Made by a program: the position numbers and the translations under genes. Below, piece after piece: positions 62,482-64,000 of a stretch of 64,000 nucleotides of DNA. Location: the NCBI RefSeq assembly GCF_000685395.1, contig NZ_AVSQ01000017.1, positions 96,440-160,439 of the forward strand, read 5' to 3'. The DNA is from Candidatus Nitrosotenuis chungbukensis (lineage in GTDB: Archaea > Thermoproteota > Nitrososphaeria > Nitrososphaerales > Nitrosopumilaceae). Every line of letters starts with the position of its first letter. Position 1 is the first letter of the stretch. Under the pieces are notes generated by a model. It had not been told where the DNA came from, did no database searches, and saw nothing but the letters and a program-made list of their open reading frames with translations.

Positions 62482-63480
62482 TTATTCTTTAGAGTCAGGC
62501 CACATCATTTGTCGCATCTTTTTGCCGACTTGTTCTATTTGGTGCGAGTCAAGTTGTTTCATGTATCTGTCAAATGCGTTCTTGCCGTTCTTGTGGTATT
62601 CTGAGATCCATTCCTCGTTGAACGTTCCGTCCTGAATCATGTCTAGGACTTTTTTCATCTTTGCCTTGACGTCTTTGTCCATGACCATCGGGCCTCTTGT
62701 CAGTCCGCCATATCTTGCAGTCTCGCTGACACGTCTCCACATGCCGTTGATTCCGTATCGCTGGATCATGTCTACAATTAGTTTTAGTTCGTGCAGTACC
62801 TCAAAGTATGCGATTTCTGGCTGGTATCCTGCTTCTACTAGCGTCTCAAATGCGTTTGTAACCATCGATGCACATCCTCCGCAGAGATCAGCCTGCTCCC
62901 CAAACCAGTCAGTCTCCACCTCTTCTTTGAATGTCGTCTGGATCAATCCAGCTCTTGCAGAGCCGATTCCTTTTGCCAATCCAAGTGTTCTGTTCCATGC
63001 GGAGCCTGTTTTGTCCTGGTACACTGCGACAATTGCAGGAGTTCCAAATCCATCAAGATATGTTTCGCGGACCTTTGAGCCGGGGCCCTTTGGTGCAACC
63101 ATGATGATGTCCACGTTATCTGGTGCTTTTATCCACTCCCAGTGGATTGCAGCTGCGTGTGAAAACGATAATGCCTTTCCTGCCGAAAGGTTTGGTTCAA
63201 TCTCATCTCTGTAAACTTTGGCCTGAATCATGTCAGGAATCAGGACGTGAACAATGTCTGCTTTTTTTGTAGCCTCCGCGACTGACATTACTTGGTGGCC
63301 GTCATTTTTGGCCTTGTTCCAAGTCGGGCTGCCTTCCTTTAGCCCGACTATTACCTTTAATCCAGAGTCTTTGAGGTTATTTGCCTGGGCATCGCCTTGA
63401 ATGCCGTAGCCGATTACTGCAATTGTTTGATTTTTTATAGGATCTAAATTGATATCTGAATCCTTCCATGTTTTTGCCAT
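62482..63480 (-). CDS. ilvC: Ketol-acid reductoisomerase
   Basis: Makes the dihydroxy precursors of valine, leucine and isoleucine. The 332-aa class I form has the nucleotide-binding GYGIQGDAQANNL (about residue 24), the LIPDMIQ region, APKGPGSKVRETY, and the metal-binding helix TTFKEEVETDWFGEQADLCGG. The ATG at 63480 is the usual start; an in-frame TTG/ATG six codons upstream is less likely. Its stop abuts mcmA2. Confidence 0.96.
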   Translation of the reverse strand: MAKTWKDSDINLDPIKNQTIAVIGYGIQGDAQANNLKDSGLKVIVGLKEGSPTWNKAKNDGHQVMSVAEATKKADIVHVLIPDMIQAKVYRDEIEPNLSAGKALSFSHAAAIHWEWIKAPDNVDIIMVAPKGPGSKVRETYLDGFGTPAIVAVYQDKTGSAWNRTLGLAKGIGSARAGLIQTTFKEEVETDWFGEQADLCGGCASMVTNAFETLVEAGYQPEIAYFEVLHELKLIVDMIQRYGINGMWRRVSETARYGGLTRGPMVMDKDVKAKMKKVLDMIQDGTFNEEWISEYHKNGKNAFDRYMKQLDSHQIEQVGKKMRQMMWPDSKE

Positions 63481-63510
63481 ATCTAGACCTAAAAACACTC
63501 GAAATAAAAA

Positions 63511-63630
63511 CTAAATCGAAATAACCTTGTTGCATCCAAGGCATCTTACCTGCACGTCTTCTCCGACTAGTCGTTCAAACTTTTTTGAGCCGCATTTTGG
63601 GCAAATAGGACACGCTCTGAGGCCTTTCAT
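63511..63630 (-). CDS. 39-aa zinc-ribbon microprotein
   Basis: Begins MKGLRACPICPKCGSKKFE and ends RCLGCNKVISI: four Cys in CPKC and CLGC pairs make a zinc ribbon, with one extra CPIC pair. A TATA box (ataattatag, 63651-63660) is centred about 26 nt upstream of the ATG. It lies upstream of ilvC on the same strand (30 nt between its stop and the ilvC start). Function unknown; a ribosome- or RNA-polymerase-like ribbon is possible. Confidence 0.7.
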   Translation of the reverse strand: MKGLRACPICPKCGSKKFERLVGEDVQVRCLGCNKVISI

Positions 63631-63650
63631 GAAAAAGAATAGACGGACTG

Positions 63651-63660
63651 ATAATTATAG
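63651..63660 (-). promoter_or_regulatory. TATA box of the 39-aa zinc-ribbon gene
   Basis: Reads ctataattat on the minus strand, centred about 26 nt upstream of the ATG at 63630. Confidence 0.55.
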
Positions 63661-63798
63661 GATCTTGTCTGCTTATTTTTGCACGAATTGTCGTTGAGGC
63701 TTTTTGATTAATTTGTCAGGCTTTGCCTTTGTAAGCAAGATGAAAACACCGAACAAGGATCAATTTGACAATTGTCTGACTAAAACGAGCAGATATTC

Positions 63799-63806
63799 AT
63801 AAATAG
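63799..63806 (+). promoter_or_regulatory. TATA box of the secreted protein gene at 63828
   Basis: The box cataaata is centred 25.5 nt upstream of the ATG at 63828. Confidence 0.55.
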
Positions 63807-63827
63807 TTTTAGCTATCTCAGTCCGTA

Positions 63828-64000
63828 ATGAAGGCGTTTGGGGTCACGGCTGCATCGCTTGCAGCTGTCATGTTCGTTAATACATCGTTAGCGTATGGCA
63901 TTACAGATAATGCTCAAAATGCCGTAGAGTGGCATTCTGAAATTGGGTGGCTGATGCTAGAGCAGGGAAAAACGGATCATGTCGAGTTGACGACAAAAAT
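63828..64000 (+). CDS. Secreted protein, 5' part (cut by window edge)
   Basis: The visible 57 residues start with a signal peptide (AFGVTAASLAAVMFVNTSLA, cleavage after LAYG about residue 24) and continue with a soluble, helical-looking sequence (AQNAVEWHSEIGWLMLEQGK). The frame is open to the end of the window. The TATA box 25.5 nt upstream supports the start. No family can be named from this fragment. Confidence 0.65.
   Translation, partial: MKAFGVTAASLAAVMFVNTSLAYGITDNAQNAVEWHSEIGWLMLEQGKTDHVELTTK

Noticed and set aside
63730..63801. A 20-codon frame before the secreted protein gene
   Set aside because: No TATA box and it runs into the TATA box of the following gene.
1..64000. CRISPR array, insertion sequence, prophage or integrase
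   Set aside because: No repeat-spacer pattern, transposase or integrase sequence was seen; the two low-GC gaps alone are not enough for a mobile element.

Overview
The window comes from an ammonia-oxidising archaeon of the Nitrososphaerota (Thaumarchaeota), most like the marine/soil group I.1a (Nitrosopumilus, Nitrosoarchaeum, Nitrosotenuis). The base composition looks moderate, about 40% GC by eye, which would suit Nitrosotenuis-like lineages better than marine Nitrosopumilus; genus is inference. Support comes from archaeal ribosomal proteins S26e and S25e, RNA polymerase subunit K, Alba, a family B DNA polymerase with a C-terminal PCNA-binding box, a stand-alone parvulin, methylmalonyl-CoA mutase genes as used in the thaumarchaeal 3-hydroxypropionate/4-hydroxybutyrate cycle, a TackOD1-like zinc protein, and many TATA boxes placed 25-27 bases before the start codon (leaderless transcription).

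Layout. 1-2400: end of a trp operon (trpC-B-A). 2400-7800: SemiSWEET, CTP synthase, a secreted protein, an NAD kinase fused to a winged helix, and a PfkB kinase. 7800-15500: a membrane nucleotidyl cyclase, S26e, archaeal lipid headgroup synthase, agmatinase, ThrRS, and a histidine kinase with a lone receiver. 15500-16850: a gene-poor stretch with a run of tiny zinc-binding proteins. 16960-23200: CBS protein, second receiver, S25e, RpoK, Alba, HTH regulator, an asparagine-synthase-like protein with a zinc ribbon, and a dihydrouridine synthase. 23200-32200: aldo/keto reductase, UbiA prenyltransferase, parvulin, Hef-type helicase, dCMP deaminase and DNA polymerase B.

32200-45150 is a surface-structure region. 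A pilin and a large Ig-like surface protein come first, then a low-GC gap, then a minus-strand operon (TackOD1 protein plus three pilin-like proteins) diverging from a plus-strand operon (secretion ATPase, two TadC/FlaJ-like membrane proteins, TrmB regulator). Together these look like a complete type IV pilus assembly locus except for the prepilin peptidase.

45150-64000: triosephosphate isomerase and pyruvate phosphate dikinase (gluconeogenesis), a third receiver, a divergent ergothioneine pair (egtD/egtB), an XRE-CBS regulator, several small membrane and zinc proteins, a UspA protein, the methylmalonyl-CoA epimerase/mutase/MeaB operon with the B12-binding mutase subunit nearby, an M1 aminopeptidase, a PII protein, ketol-acid reductoisomerase, and the start of a secreted protein.

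Genes are tightly packed, and four convergent pairs share a single overlapping stop tetranucleotide. No rRNA, tRNA, CRISPR array, insertion sequence or integrase was recognised. At least ten genes under 65 codons were found by reading the intergenic DNA; nine very small metal-binding candidates (32-70 aa) recur across the window.
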